From NCBI RefSeq assembly GCF_014066305.1, contig NW_023501055.1:186001-250000 (forward strand): a DNA stretch of 64,000 bases. The letters are read 5' to 3'. A program made the position numbers and the translations under genes. The stretch is from Letharia columbiana. Lineage: Eukaryota > Ascomycota > Lecanoromycetes > Lecanorales > Parmeliaceae. Under the pieces are notes generated by a model. It had not been told where the DNA came from. It saw nothing but the letters and a program-made list of their open reading frames with translations, and did no database searches. Shown here piece after piece: positions 1 to 13,413 of this stretch (positions are counted from its first letter, which is position 1; each line of letters begins with the position of its first letter).

Positions 1-1657
1 AATAATATCTAAAGTAAAAATATAAAAATCGTAATAATTAAAGGATATCTATCTATACGTAAATTATTAAAAAAGAATAAATATAATAAAAAACTTAGAA
101 AGAGGAGATCTAGTATACTTTCAGCGGTAACTATAATAAATAAAATAATATCTTAAGTATTATTAGTAGTAAAAGCAGCTAGAAAGTCGAATAATAAGAC
201 TTCTAGAAAATCTATTATAAGCGAAAAGGGTATAAATAAGGGAAAAAGCGCCGCTAGATATATATTTAAAGTAAGAAAAATATAAAGATATTATCTAAAT
301 AATAAGTTTAATTTTATATATATTTCTAATTATCTTTTTAATTATAGCTTATTAGCTATCGCTCTTCGCGAAATTAAATATTATTAGAAGTTAACTACGC
401 TATTAATTTCGAAAGCTTTATTTTAAAGACTTATTTAAGAAATTTCGTTAGATATAATAGATGAAATTAAGAATAATATTAAATATTATTAATAAAGTTC
501 TATTATCGAGGCGATATAGAAGGTAATAGAATCTTTTCTAACTAATAATCTTTAAAATAAGACTTTTTATTATTTTTATATATAAATCGCTAATAATAGA
601 ATATAGATTCTTAACTTCTAATAATTTATAATAAACGCGTAATATTATAAACTAAGAATATATAGCTTTTATATAGACTTTTAAAATTATTTAATATTAA
701 GCTATATATAAGTATAATAATAAATTAAAAGCTTATAATTTAATTTAGATAGACTTTTAAACTATTATAAGTAATAAAATAAAAAACTTTATAATTAAAT
801 TATCGATTTTTTTAATTTATAATATAATCTTTAATTATTATATTACTTATAAAAATATATTTTACTTCGAATTAATATTATATAATATATTTAATTTATA
901 ATTTAAAAAAATTATATTATATTAAAAAATTAATAATTTTTATTATTATATAATTATTTATATTATAATTATAGTTTTAATATAAATATATATTATATTT
1001 TCTTATCTAATTATTAATAATTATATATTTTTATAAATTCTTATTATTATATTAAAAAATAAAAAATTTTATTAAAGTCTATATATATTTAATTATTATA
1101 TTAATCCTCGATTTAGAATTCTAATTATCTTTATAATTAATATTATATAAAATTATTAAATTATAATTCTAAAAAATTATATTATATTAAAAAATTAAAA
1201 TAAGTTATTATTATAAAACTATTTATATTATAATAATAATTTTAATATAGAAATATATTTATTATACTTACTTATTTAATTAATAAATATTATATTTATA
1301 TAATAAATTCTTATTATTATCTTAAAAAATAAAAGATTTTAATTAAAATCTATTAGATATTTATTTATTATATTAATCTTAAATTTATATTTAATTTAGA
1401 ATTCTAATTATCTTTATAATTAATACTATATAAAATATTTAATTTATACTTTTAAAAAATTATATTATATTAAAAATTATATTCTATTAAATTATAAAAA
1501 AAATCTATTATTATAAAATTATAAGTATTATAAGTATAGTTTAAATATCTTATTTTCTTATTTAATTAATAAGTATTATATTTAATAATAGATTTCTATT
1601 ATTATCTTAAAAAATAAAAGATTCTATTAAAATCTATAAGATATTATATTTTTTATA
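1..1657. other. AT-rich stretch without recognisable element
   Basis: Fully RIP-degraded sequence with stops in all frames. Two loosely similar blocks (about 880-1,120 and 1,130-1,420) share phrases such as ttaaaaaattatattatatt and tcttattattatcttaaaaa, suggesting diverged tandem copies of roughly 250-300 bp. No protein family or terminal repeat could be recognised. Confidence 0.4.
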
Positions 1658-2121
1658 AATAAAGGCCTACGAATTAAATTTATAATTATTTTTTTAATTA
1701 AGATTATCGAGTAAATAGATAAATAATCTTTAATAAATAAACTTTAATAAGCGGGCTATTCGGCTATCAAGCGAACTTTAATAAGCGATATTTAAATTTC
1801 TTACGCTTTAATAATTATTAAACTAAATTTAGAAATTCTTTTTTTATCTAAAAGTTCTTATTCCGTTCTATAATTTTAGAAAGAAATCTTAAAATTTTAA
1901 TAGAAAATAAAAAAGTTATTCTAAAATTAAATAATATATATCTATTTTTTAATTAAAACTATCTAACTATATTTTTTTATAATTATAAATACTAATTTAT
2001 TTATCCGCGATAACTTAACTAGTCTAATTAAAGAGCGTAATAACTCTAAATTTATAATTAGCTATATATATAAATTTAAGATTTTTAAGTTTAGCTCTAT
2101 CTTATTCTATTATATATACTA
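1658..2121 (+). repeat. Dispersed repeat R1, copy a
   Basis: The copy starts with a G-to-A-mutated AGTAAAGGCC end (AATAAAGGCC) and finishes with TCTTATTCTATTATATATACT. The same two ends occur, in the opposite orientation, at 28,285-28,889; the right end recurs at 20,785-20,915 and 27,300-27,405. The inside carries the family hallmarks aataagcgatatttaaattt and gtctaattaaagagcgtaa. The family is unknown. The ends share a very short AGTA/TACT inversion, so a DNA transposon or a non-autonomous element is possible. No target duplication is convincing at this copy. Confidence 0.6.
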
Positions 2122-5100
2122 ATAGAATTAATTACTAATTGCTAACTAACTTATTAATATATAATTAAACTTATAAATTTTTCTTTAAATTTAAATTTTA
2201 ATTCTTTTTCAAGTTTTTTATTATATCTATTTTATTCTTTTTTATCTAAAAATCTTATAATTTTATAATATTAATTATTATCTCAAATTTCACGCGAGCG
2301 CTATAAATTAAAATAAGAACAATAAGCTTTTTATATACTACTTCTTCCTTTTTTTTTTTTTTTTTTATTTATTACAATATTATAATAATTAGAAAGATAA
2401 TTAGAAAGATACTTAGAAGTTATATTCCATTTTCTTCTTATAAAATATCTTTTAAATACTATCGTTTATAGGTCTAATAAATATATATACTATAAAACTA
2501 ATATAATAATAATTTTATATAGTAAGAAGATAAATAATAATAAAATTATAAATAATCTATTATTAAAAGTAGAAGATAAAGTCCTTTATTATTATAAAGT
2601 AAAATTAAATTTATAATTCTAATTATATATATAGAAGTAAATAATATAAATAATCTTTAGCGAATACTTCGCGATAATAATCTTTTAGCTAAATCCTTCT
2701 TATTTCCACCGCTATTAAAATTCTATAATTATTTAATTAATATTAAAAATCGTAAGCGTAAAGCGATAGAAGAGCTTTTATAAAATTCTTATACTATTAA
2801 ATTTCGTCGATATATAATAACTCTTAAAGTATATAACCTACTTAAAGCTCGCTTATAAAAATTATTTATTATTAATCTTAATACGATATTAACCGCGAGA
2901 GATAAAATTAAAAATATAGATAGATTTAAAAGCGTAAATTTAAAAAAGTAGAAAAAGATATTATAAGAGATTAAAGATATATACTTCTATAAATAATAAG
3001 ATTAACTATATTATAGTATTATTAGATATTAATATATATAATTTTTTTATTTAATATTCTAAAGGAAAAGTATATATCTATATTAGCTATATAATTAAGT
3101 CTAAATAATTAAAAATAGAAAAGTATTATTAATAATAATAAGAGTATAATCTTATAATAAGAAGATTTAATAGAGGAGGAAATATTAAATAATTTTATCT
3201 ATCTCGTAACTCTAAGATAAATAGAAAAAGAGAAAGAATAAGAGATAAGTATATTATTAAATAATAACTTAAAGCTATTAGTTAGATTATTTAATATAAT
3301 TAAATAATCTTATAAATAAAGATTACTTCTTATCTTTATAATAATTTAAAAGTTTTAATAAAGAACTTATTAGTCTCTATAAGCGAAAATAACGTATATT
3401 AGCTCTTATAACTACGAATTTTATTATACGATTAAGAAATATAAATATAGAGGTTTTACGATATAAAACTATTCTTCTAAGATCGATTATAAGATATACT
3501 ATTATTATTTCTCACGTATATAAAATTATTAATTTATAATTTTTAAATTAAAAAAATATATAATTATATATAAACGAATTCTATAGTAAATACCCTTTTT
3601 ATTTATTACTCTCTCTTTAATAAAAATATATTAAAAATTATCTAGACTAATTAATTAAAATTTAACCTATCACCTCTATATATTTATTTTAATAAAGTTA
3701 AGTATATAGTATAAAGGAATTTAATAGTATAATAATTTAATATAAATAATAATAATTTTCTAGATTTACTAGACTCGACTAAATAGTAGCCGAAGGATTA
3801 TAATTATACGCTAAATAATTAAAAATTAGATAAAGACGGCGATAGAGTAAAAAAGGCTTTTCGAATAATAACTAATAACTATAATAGTAAGATTTTAAAT
3901 CGCTTTTTATTTTTATTATTAAGATATAAATACTTAAGTATAAAAGTTTAAAAGAAGAGATTATAATAGATTTCGCTATCTATTAATTAGAAAGATACTT
4001 AGAATTTTATAATATAAATTCTTTTCTCTTATATCGAACGCTAATTCTTAGAGTCTATAAATCTTTATTAAGATAATTAAGAGGTAATAAACTTATTAAT
4101 ATACCACTTAATAGCTTTTTATCGTTAATCTCTTAATTCTTTATAAAAGTTATTTCTTATACTTAATAATAATAAAGCGATAACTTTATATTCTTAAGTT
4201 TTTAGTCGTTTACGCTATCTATCTTATAAGTCTTTTTAATATTTCTATTAAAAGTTATAATCGATTTTAAGATATAATTCTTTTTAGCTATAATATCTTT
4301 TTTACGCGGCGAGTACTTTTTATTTATAGATATATCTAGAAATAGATAGTACTTCTCGATTAAGGTTTATATCTTAGATATTTATATTCGTTAGATATAT
4401 ATTTTATTTTTTTCGAACCTTTCTTCTTATTAGCTTTGATATTTCTATTAAATTTACTCTTATCTTTCTTTTCTAACTTTTTAACTTTTTCTTCTTTAAT
4501 CTTATAAATAACGCCTTAAACTTTTACTATTATATTAAATTTTTACTTCTAATTTAATTTATACTAAATTCGTTTATAACTATTATTTAACTTACGATAC
4601 TTTAGAGTTTAAAAATTCGAGATCTTATTTTATACTTCTAATATATATACGTAATTAATATTATCGCTTAAAACTCTCTCTTAAAGTAATTATCGTTATA
4701 TCTTAAGCGTTCCTTTACTTACTTATCGTTAATACTTCTTTTCTCTCTTATACGCGTAATAGATATAATCAATTTTACGATCTAGATCTCGAATCTTAAA
4801 CTTCGTATAAAGCTAAAATAATACTTTATAGTAATTAAGTATAAATTTCTAATTCCTAGCATTTAGTTAGATTTAGAGCGTACTTTTATAAATTAAAAAG
4901 AAATATTTATTAATTAAGTCTTTAATCAAATTCGATATCTTTATTTTATTAAATACTCTTATAGATAAAGCTATCGACAATATAAGAACGTAGAGATAAT
5001 AAGAATTTTATACTCTCGTAGATTATCTTAACGAGCTTTCGTAAGAAAAATCCATATTTATAAATTATTCGAATTCTTATTTAATCTATAAGCGCGTTTT

Positions 5101-6684
5101 ATAGTTCAGCTATATTTTATTTATATAGATTAATACTAAGTACTATCTCTTTCTTAGTAATCTCCTTATTAATAATAGAAATTATATTTAAATTCTTACT
5201 TCTAATCTAGTTTATATTAAGATTATTTATAATTATTATTTAACTTACGATACTTTAGAGTCTAAGAATCTAAGATCTTATATTTCATATTGAAATTATT
5301 AACTATATATTTATTCGAATAAAAAGTTCTCGCTAATAAAGAGGATATAAAGAGATTATTATTAGAAGAATAAATTTTTACATTTTTCGATAATTAGAAA
5401 GATAATTAGAATTCTATTCTATATTAAGTATCTTAATCCTCTTCTATCTAAGTAAAGTACTTTTAATTATCTTATTCTTATTTTTTACGCACTCCCTTTT
5501 ATTATATATTAATATATTATTTATATAAGCTTTATATCTTTAATTATTAATATAACTCTTTTATTATAAATAGCGTAGAGATTACTAATTATATAATTTA
5601 TTAATAGAATAATAACTTAATAGAAAGTTAATATATAATAAAATTCCGATATTAAAGCCGCTTTAATAGCTTCTTATAACGTATTTAATATAAAAACCTA
5701 AATTCGTATAGTATAATAAGATAATAATATTATATTAATAATCTCTTATATTATATAAACGAAAGATCTTTTTAAAAGAAGTAAATTAATTAATTTCTAA
5801 TATCTTTTAATCTCTCGTAAAATAATAGCTAAAACATTATTAATTATATATATATATTACTTAGTAAAATATTATATTACTATACTTACTTTCTTACTTT
5901 TAATATTAATTTTTAATCTTTATAAATAAAAACCTCGAAATACTCTTTCTAATAATCTTTATATCGAGAGCGCGAATAACTAAAGACTTATCTTATTCGA
6001 TTTTTTTCGCAATTATCTTTTTATAATTAGAAGACTTTAAAATTTTCTTTTAACTTAAAGTTCTAATATAAAGATTAAATAAGTAATTATTCAACTAATT
6101 ATTTATATCGTTAAGAAGATTATTAAGATTTATATTATCTTTTAAATAAATCGACGAAGTATATAAATTAATATTACTATCTCTATATAATAATAATATA
6201 ATAGAATCGCTATCGAGATTAATAATTACTAGTAGTATATTATTATTAAATTAGGTTAAGGCGAATGAGATAAAATAATTACGATATAAAATATCGATAA
6301 AAGAAAATATTTAAGATGCTAAAAAGAAAGAAAGAGAGAATTTCTACTTATAATTTTAATATTTTAAAATCTATCTAGCGTTATACTAGCGAAGTCTATC
6401 GAATTTAATCTATTAAAATATATTATATAATATAATAATTATACTTCTAATTATTATTATAATTATACTAGTTAATTTTAAAAAAACTAATTTTTTAATT
6501 AGAAGATTTATATCTAGATATTTAATAACTATATATTAAAATATACTTACTTCAAATTCTAGATATAAATATCTTTACTCTTAGATGAGATAAAGAAGCT
6601 ATAGATTTAGAATCGAATATTATTAAAGATCATCTACTATTTTCTATTATATTTTAACTATTTACAATTATTAATATACTTATT
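2122..6684. other. AT-rich relic DNA with a 120-bp direct repeat
   Basis: No gene was found. It holds a T-tract (about 2,349-2,367) and several copies of a short phrase attagaaagata(a/c)ttagaa (about 2,390, 3,988, 5,392). Two similar blocks of about 120 bp in the same orientation lie at about 4,530-4,650 and 5,185-5,305, sharing cttacgatactttagagt. They could be remnants of direct terminal repeats, but the 530-bp interval contains no recognisable coding relic. Confidence 0.4.
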
Positions 6685-6954
6685 AATAAGAAAAATATAC
6701 TATTACTATATAAATTTAATTACGATATTAGTAGTAATTATAAGAACTAAAGCTATTAAATATAGAGATACTCGCCAATAAGAAAGGTATACTATTACTA
6801 TATAAATTTAATCGCGATATTAGTAATAATTATAAAAACTAAAGCTATCGAATATAAAAATACCTATTAATAAGAAAGGCGTATTATTATTATATAAATT
6901 TAATCGCGATACTAATAATAACTATAAGAATTAAAGCTATTAAATATAAAGATA
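6685..6954 (+). repeat. Three tandem copies of a 92-bp unit
   Basis: Units begin with aataagaaa at 6,685, 6,777 and 6,869, giving an exact 92-bp period. The core tattatataaatttaat and the phrase aactaaagctat recur in each unit. Differences between units are mainly C/T and G/A, as expected if the array was duplicated first and then mutated by RIP. The period is not a multiple of three, so the array is unlikely to be coding. Confidence 0.8.
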
Positions 6955-9900
6955 TAATTTTTAATTTAATATAGATTTTAGAATAAAAAGCCTCTTTTAT
7001 TAAAGTAGTAATATTTTTATAAATATATACCTATATTTAAATTAATTTAAGAAGTTTTATTCTATAAATATAAAATATATAAAGTTATTAGATTAAGTAT
7101 AATAGCTAAATATTATTAATTAAGTATAATAAATAGAATAATAATTAGAATATCTTATTCTTAACTTAGAATAGTTTTTCTTTTATTTATTATATATTTC
7201 CTTTTTATAAAAACTACGTCTAAACTTTAATAATACTATATTATTATTTATAAGCTTATATCTTATCATAATTATTTAAAAAGCTATATATCTTTTAATT
7301 ATAAAGTAATTCTTTTTATATAAAATATATATAATTAAGCCGCTAGATATTAGTTAGTAATTTTCTTTATTTATAATTATTAAAAAGTAAATTATATTAT
7401 TAAAATCGCTTATTAATTTTATTTTTATAGCTTCTTAAAGTATTTATAATATAGAGAATTAAATTCGAAGCGAATTAATTAAATTTAGAGCTATATAAAT
7501 TAAGATCTCCTTTATTACTCGAGTAAATATAATTTAAAAAATAATTAAATTCGTTAATCTCTACTATTCGCGGATTTTCTTTAATATATAGACTTTTAAA
7601 TCTAATTAATAATAATATAATTAGTACGTATAATTAATTTACTATCTAATTTAGATATATATAATTAATATAACTACGCATTTTTCTTATTTATAGCTAT
7701 ACTTTTTAAACTTCGCATATAATCTCCTAATCTTCGCCTTCGCGAAGTCTTATCTTTACTTCGCTTCGATAATTTAAATAAGCCTAGATTAATAATTAAT
7801 AAATTATTAAGAATTTCTTAAGCTTTCGCGATTATCGAGTTAATAGCTTTAGTAGATAATAATATTATATATTAACGAATTATATTTAATATTATAATTA
7901 ATTATTATATTAAGAGATATAGCGCTATTAGATATATACTTATTTTATAAAAATAATATCGTTAATTTAATTTAATTATAGAGTATAAAGAAAATAATTT
8001 TATTTTCTCTAGATATAGATAATATCGTAATAAACGAGTATATTATAATATAATTATTATAATAATAAAAAGAATTTTTAAGAAAAAAGAGAATAAATTA
8101 GAAAAGAATAATATTAAATATTTATTATCGAGCTAACTAATATTATATAACTAAAATCTTATTAAAATAAAATACTATTTAAAGATAAATTAAGTTTAAA
8201 TATTAATTAGAAAGCTAATTAGAAAAAGAAGTTAATTTCTTTTATTATTAATATATATTATAGAGCTATATATAAGCGCTTCTTTCTATATTTCAAATAT
8301 ACTTTAAATATTTATAATTATATATATACGCCCCCTCTTATATTCCGTATATATTTTATATATTTCGATATTCTTTATATACGCGATATATCTACTAAAG
8401 ATAATCTTATTAATTTAATTAATTTCTATTTAATCTCACATTTATTAGTTATAAGAAGAGCTCTTTATTTCAATATTATAACTTTATTAATTTATTATTC
8501 TTAAACGTCGGGCCGCGTATAGCTTATAATTAATTCACTTACTCTTTTCTCTCCTTCTATTATAAAGATAGAAAGAGATATTATTCCTTTTTCGTCTTCG
8601 CCTATAATAAATTAATTATTATTTTTATAAGATTAAAGATATTAACTTAAAAACGATATCGCTTAATTAAAAGCGAAAAACGCGATATTCCAATATTTTA
8701 ATATTCGAGTAAAAGATATTATAATATTACTTAAATAGAAGAGAGTTATATTAATAAGAAAGATATTAATACTTAAGAATAATCTTAACGCGATAAAAGG
8801 TTTAATCTTTATATATAAGAGATTTAGATAATAACTAATCTAGCTAATTAAACTATTAAAGCGTCTAAACTAGATTCTAATTCTATATTAATACTTAATA
8901 AAATAAATTTAATAGTTTTAAGATATTAATATATATCTTTATTAATATAGCTAGCGATTAGAATACTAATTAAATAAATATAATTCTTAATCTTAATAAT
9001 TAAAATAGTATAATAATAAATAAGTACTAGTATTAAAGCGAATTAAATATATATTATATTAAGTAGAAAAGCGTTAATAGCTAGACTAATTAGAGTTTTA
9101 AATTAATTAAATTAAATACTAATTCTATATTAGCGTTATTATATATTCTTAAATATATAGCTATTAATTATAACGCTAATTAGAAAGAATTAATCTTTAA
9201 TTTAAAATATCGAGAATAATATAGCGATATATTATTAAAGTAATATATTATTAAAGTAATATAAGTTTCTATTATAATAAGAAGATAGAATTTATATATT
9301 AAATATTAATTTCGTTTTATTTCTAATATTTTATTCATTTATATATCTCTTTTAATTTCTCTTTAAACGTCTTAATTTTAAGATATTAATTAAACCTTTA
9401 TTTAGCGTAGATTTAACTTTCTTAATCGACGATATTTAGTATAAGATATCGATAAGTATATTTCGATATAAAGATAGTAATAAATCTTACTTTTTTTTAA
9501 TATTAATAATAAAAAATAATAAATATAGTAATAAATAAAGATAGTATAGATTATATAGAATTAATTCAAACTTAGTAGTAATCGTTAGTCTATTTATTAA
9601 GATTTAGAAATTAGAAAATTCTAGAAGTAAATATAATTCAATAAATATACGCTCGTCGATTCCGAGGAGCTATATATTATTTATTATCACTATAATAAGA
9701 TTTTAATTTATCTATCTATAAGTTATAGAATAAATAATATAATAATATATATTAAGTCTAAAAGATATATTAAGAAATCTAATTTAAGTAGTTTATAATA
9801 AACGAACTTAGTCGATAATTATAAAAATTAGATATATTTTTAAACTAAACGATATAGATTATTAATAAATAAAACGATAAATAGAATATCTAGCTTATTA

Positions 9901-10200
9901 TTTACTCTAGAAAAGATAATATTAAGATTCTCTTATAATACTAGAAAATCGAAAGCTTATACGTAAAGACTTCTTAAAATAATTTTATCGCTAAATTGTA
10001 AATATTAGCATTTCATTTATAGTCGCTAATAATCTTAAAATATTATAACTCTTACGCTATTTTAATTCTAATATATAATTAAAGTTAATATCTACTATAA
10101 AGAATTAACTAATAAAAAAAGCTATAAAGCTAGAAATAGAATTATTAAAGAATTTACTAGTCGATAGTACTAAAGTCTCTCTAACTCTAGATTATTAATT
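6955..10200. other. AT-rich relic DNA, unassigned
   Basis: No gene. The sequence is heavily mutated, with scattered CG-containing words. The last part probably belongs to the 5' side of the hAT relic that follows, but I could not identify a BED-type zinc finger or a terminal inverted repeat to set a boundary. Confidence 0.35.
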
Positions 10201-11950
10201 ATCTTATAATTATCAATTATTTATAATAATCCTAATCTTTTTTATTAATATTAATTAATAATAATATAAGATTCTTATAAATTTTAAATATATCGAAGGT
10301 AAATATACTAGCTAGAAACTTATAAGTATTATTAATTTAATTCTTATAGAATATAAGATTTAAAATTATATATTTAAACTTATAACTAATAACGCTAGTA
10401 ATAATAGCACACTCTTCGAAGATTTAATTACTTATCTTTCTATTTTCGTAATAGAGAATCTACTTAATATTAAAGAATTTAAATTCTTAAATTATTTATA
10501 ATATATTTTTTATATAGCGTATATTATTTAACTAGTCTTAAAAGAACTCTTAAATAATATTAGAGTTATTTTAATAAACGAGAAATTTTAAAAAAGCTAA
10601 GATAATAAAGAAGATAAGAACTAAGTTTAAATAAGTATAATTAATTTATCAATAACTCTAATAAAAATATAATATTTCTTATTATTATTCTAATTATTAT
10701 ATTATTAATTATATTAAAATTCGAAAAATCGCTATATATATTAATACTAGCGGCTAGTATAAAGAGATCTTTTTTATATTATAAGCTAAACGACTTTAAG
10801 ATAAGAACGTTTTAATATTAGATAAATATTAATCTTCTAAAAAGAAGTAATATTATCAGAGACACCCTCTTAAGCTCTTTTAGAATATTAAGACTCACTA
10901 AAATTTAATTTATTAGATATTAATTCGCGCTCTACTTCTTTATATTAATATTATATACTTCTTAAAAAATAGATTAACTATCTACTTAAGATTAAGTAAT
11001 AAAAAATAATTATAAATAAAAACTATAATCTAGGCGTCTAAATAATTTTTAATTAATTTCTAATAGATTTAATATTTAATTTAGCTTATTAAGCCTTTTT
11101 ATAAATTTATAAAGTTAATAAATAGAGAAAAGAAGATTATAATTTACTATATCTTTAACGTCTATAATTACCTATTTAATTATATAGATAAAAAACTCGG
11201 AAAATTAAGAAGAAAGAGGATTCCTTAAAAAAAAGAACTTCTTAAAGCTCTTAAGGCGGCTCGCGAGAAATTGACTATCTACTATAATCGAACTTAATTA
11301 AATTTAAATTATCTATATAAATAAGCTACGCTTCTACGTCTAAATTATAATAATATAAAATTAAAGAGATTAAATTAAAAAATTAATATTAGAGAGAAGC
11401 CATAAGCGAAGATCTACTAAAAAGCGCTTAAAAAGATATTTTAAAATTATTAAAATATTAATATAAGTAGTTAATTGCAAAGAGCTAAGCGAATAAATTA
11501 ATTAAATAAGAATATACTCGATTAAGCGATAGAATTTAAGATTAAAAATTTAAATAACGAGAATAGATATAATTAGCTTTAGTGATATAGAAGAAATAAT
11601 AAGTCTTTTAATTATTATTCTAGTTATAATCTTATTTTTAATCTTTATAAAGCTTCTTTTAATAATCTAGCGAATCTTTCAATTCTAAAATAATAAAAGA
11701 AATTAAAATTTAAATACGCTATAGTCGCTTAAATAGCTTATAATATTCTTTATTCTTTCGCGGAGACTATTATATATAAGCGATACTTCTTAATAACTAA
11801 AAGATATTATAATATTTAAAAGTATTATTTACTAGCGATATTCCGTACTCTAATAATAATTCTTTATATAAAATATCGAGAAAATAAGTTTAAATAGATT
11901 AAACTTAATCTTAAAGAAGATCTTAATATATTAAATTAGATTAAAAGAGC
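10200..11950 (+). pseudogene. hAT-superfamily transposase relic
   Basis: Translating past stops on the plus strand gives a block typical of hAT transposases. At about 10,270-10,410 there is an F-x-Y-I-E-G-x-x-T phrase, followed by about 25 residues and then ITNNASNNSTLF, which corresponds to the family's TxDNASNN catalytic block with its Asp changed to Asn by G-to-A. A YIAYIIQLVLKELL segment at about 10,510-10,555 matches the A-H-x-I-x-L-x-x-K region. Near 10,915-10,935 DINSRST corresponds to the D-x-x-T-R-W-N-S-T motif with its Trp lost. Internal stops are TAA or TAG. The gene is dead. Both ends of the element are unresolved; the C-terminal dimerisation region was not clearly found. The family call is firm, the limits are not. 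Confidence 0.8.
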
Positions 11951-12583
11951 TAATAATACTTTATATAAAAATTTAATTAATAATTATAATAATTATATTA
12001 ATAAAGATAACGAGCTTATAAAAAGTACTTTAATAAGTTTAATATTTATAAATTTATTAAGATATATCGCTAACACTTTATAATATATAGAGAAATAATC
12101 GATAAACTTATAGTTAGAGAAAGTTAATAATAATAAATTTAATCTCGATAAAAAGATCTAAGATAACTCGAAAAGCGAATTTATCTATAAATAGTTAATA
12201 AGTTTAATTAAATAGAGGTAGACTTAAGATATTTAATAAAATTAAGATAGAGTAGAATAGAAGAGTAGATTAGAGTTTAAGAGAAGAATAAATATAAAAT
12301 TTATTAAGCTTATTTAACGCGTTAAGGCGAATATATAAATAGAGATAGTTATAGAATTTTATTCTTATAATATTTAAAGATTTAAAATTTAGAATATTCT
12401 TTTATATTATAATTTTAAGAAAAAGAATAGAGACGCTTATAATTCTAATTATTATTCTAATTATTAATATTAATAAAAAGATAAATAGCTATATTAAATT
12501 ACTCTTTATATTCCCTCTCTCTCAATAAAGAAGAATAAATATATTCTATATATCTCAGTCGAATTATTCTATAAATATAGAAA

Positions 12584-12795
12584 TCTCAGTGGGGATATCC
12601 CATATATATATCATTTCATGGTATGATCCCATAGATATACCATACCGTGGGATATCCCGCCAAGATCCCGAACCCATACTAGAAAAATGGTATGGTATCC
12701 GACTCTACCCATACCATACCCGGGTACGATATGATATCACTTGATATGGAATATCCCATGAGATATACCATACCTTTCCGGCCAGTACATATATA
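12584..12795. repeat. Non-RIPped island with GGTATGG/CCATACC repeats
   Basis: About 210 bp of near-normal base composition, including CA and TG, sits abruptly inside extremely AT-rich DNA. It contains at least five occurrences of a CCATACC or GGTATGG-like core in both orientations (for example ataccataccgtggg, ggtatggtatcc, cccataccatacccgggta) plus repeated GATATCCCA words, giving strong potential for hairpins. It has no open reading frame. It may be a young small non-autonomous insertion or a recombinant remnant too short or too unique to be RIPped. Confidence 0.6.
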
Positions 12796-13228
12796 TATTT
12801 TATACTCGCTGAAAATCTATAAAAATAAAGAACTTTTAATATTAGTATATTAGACTAAATTAATATCTTTCTTTAATAACGACGACGATAATAATATTAT
12901 ATTTCGGAGATTTCGCTAACGTATCGTCTTATACTTTATTATAGCGTTAAGAGACTTTTAATTTAACGAGAATTTATAAAGAATTAAATAGATAATAATC
13001 GAAAAATAATTTACTATATAATAATTATCTAATTTTATTTTTATAATAAAGAAGATATTAATAAAATAATATAATTTAATTAATTAAGATCTTTCGAATC
13101 GAACTAAGTCGTAAACGTTAAAACTCTAAATTAATATTAAATAATTCTAATATAAGTTTCTTTATAAGATACTATATAATCGATATTAATAAGAGTTATT
13201 AACGAGAATAGTAAGATTTATAGATAAC

Positions 13229-13233
13229 GTATT
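13229..13233. repeat. Target-site duplication GTATT (left)
   Basis: GTATT directly precedes the left LTR at 13,234, and the identical pentamer directly follows the right LTR at 22,802-22,806. A 5-bp duplication is standard for Ty3/gypsy integration. Confidence 0.7.
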
Positions 13234-13413
13234 TATAAGAGTAATATAAAAATATAAATATAAGAGTAATATATAGTAAAGATAATTATTCTTCTATTAA
13301 GAAGTAACTACTTATAATACTAAGCTAAGATTCTTATTAAGATATTTCTCTTAATAGATACGAAGATATAATAAAATTATATATCTATATAGTTATAATA
13401 ACTTACTATAATA
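13234..13413 (-). repeat. 3' LTR of the minus-strand gypsy element
   Basis: About 180 bp, from tataagagtaat to cttactataata on the plus strand. It is a direct repeat of 22,623-22,801. Read on the element's own strand it begins TATTATAGTAAG and ends CTCTTATA, which fits an original TG...CA pair after C-to-T and G-to-A mutation. Confidence 0.75.

Noticed and set aside
1..60. Possible telomere or subtelomere at the left edge
   Set aside because: No TTAGGG-type repeats are present; it is ordinary AT-isochore sequence.
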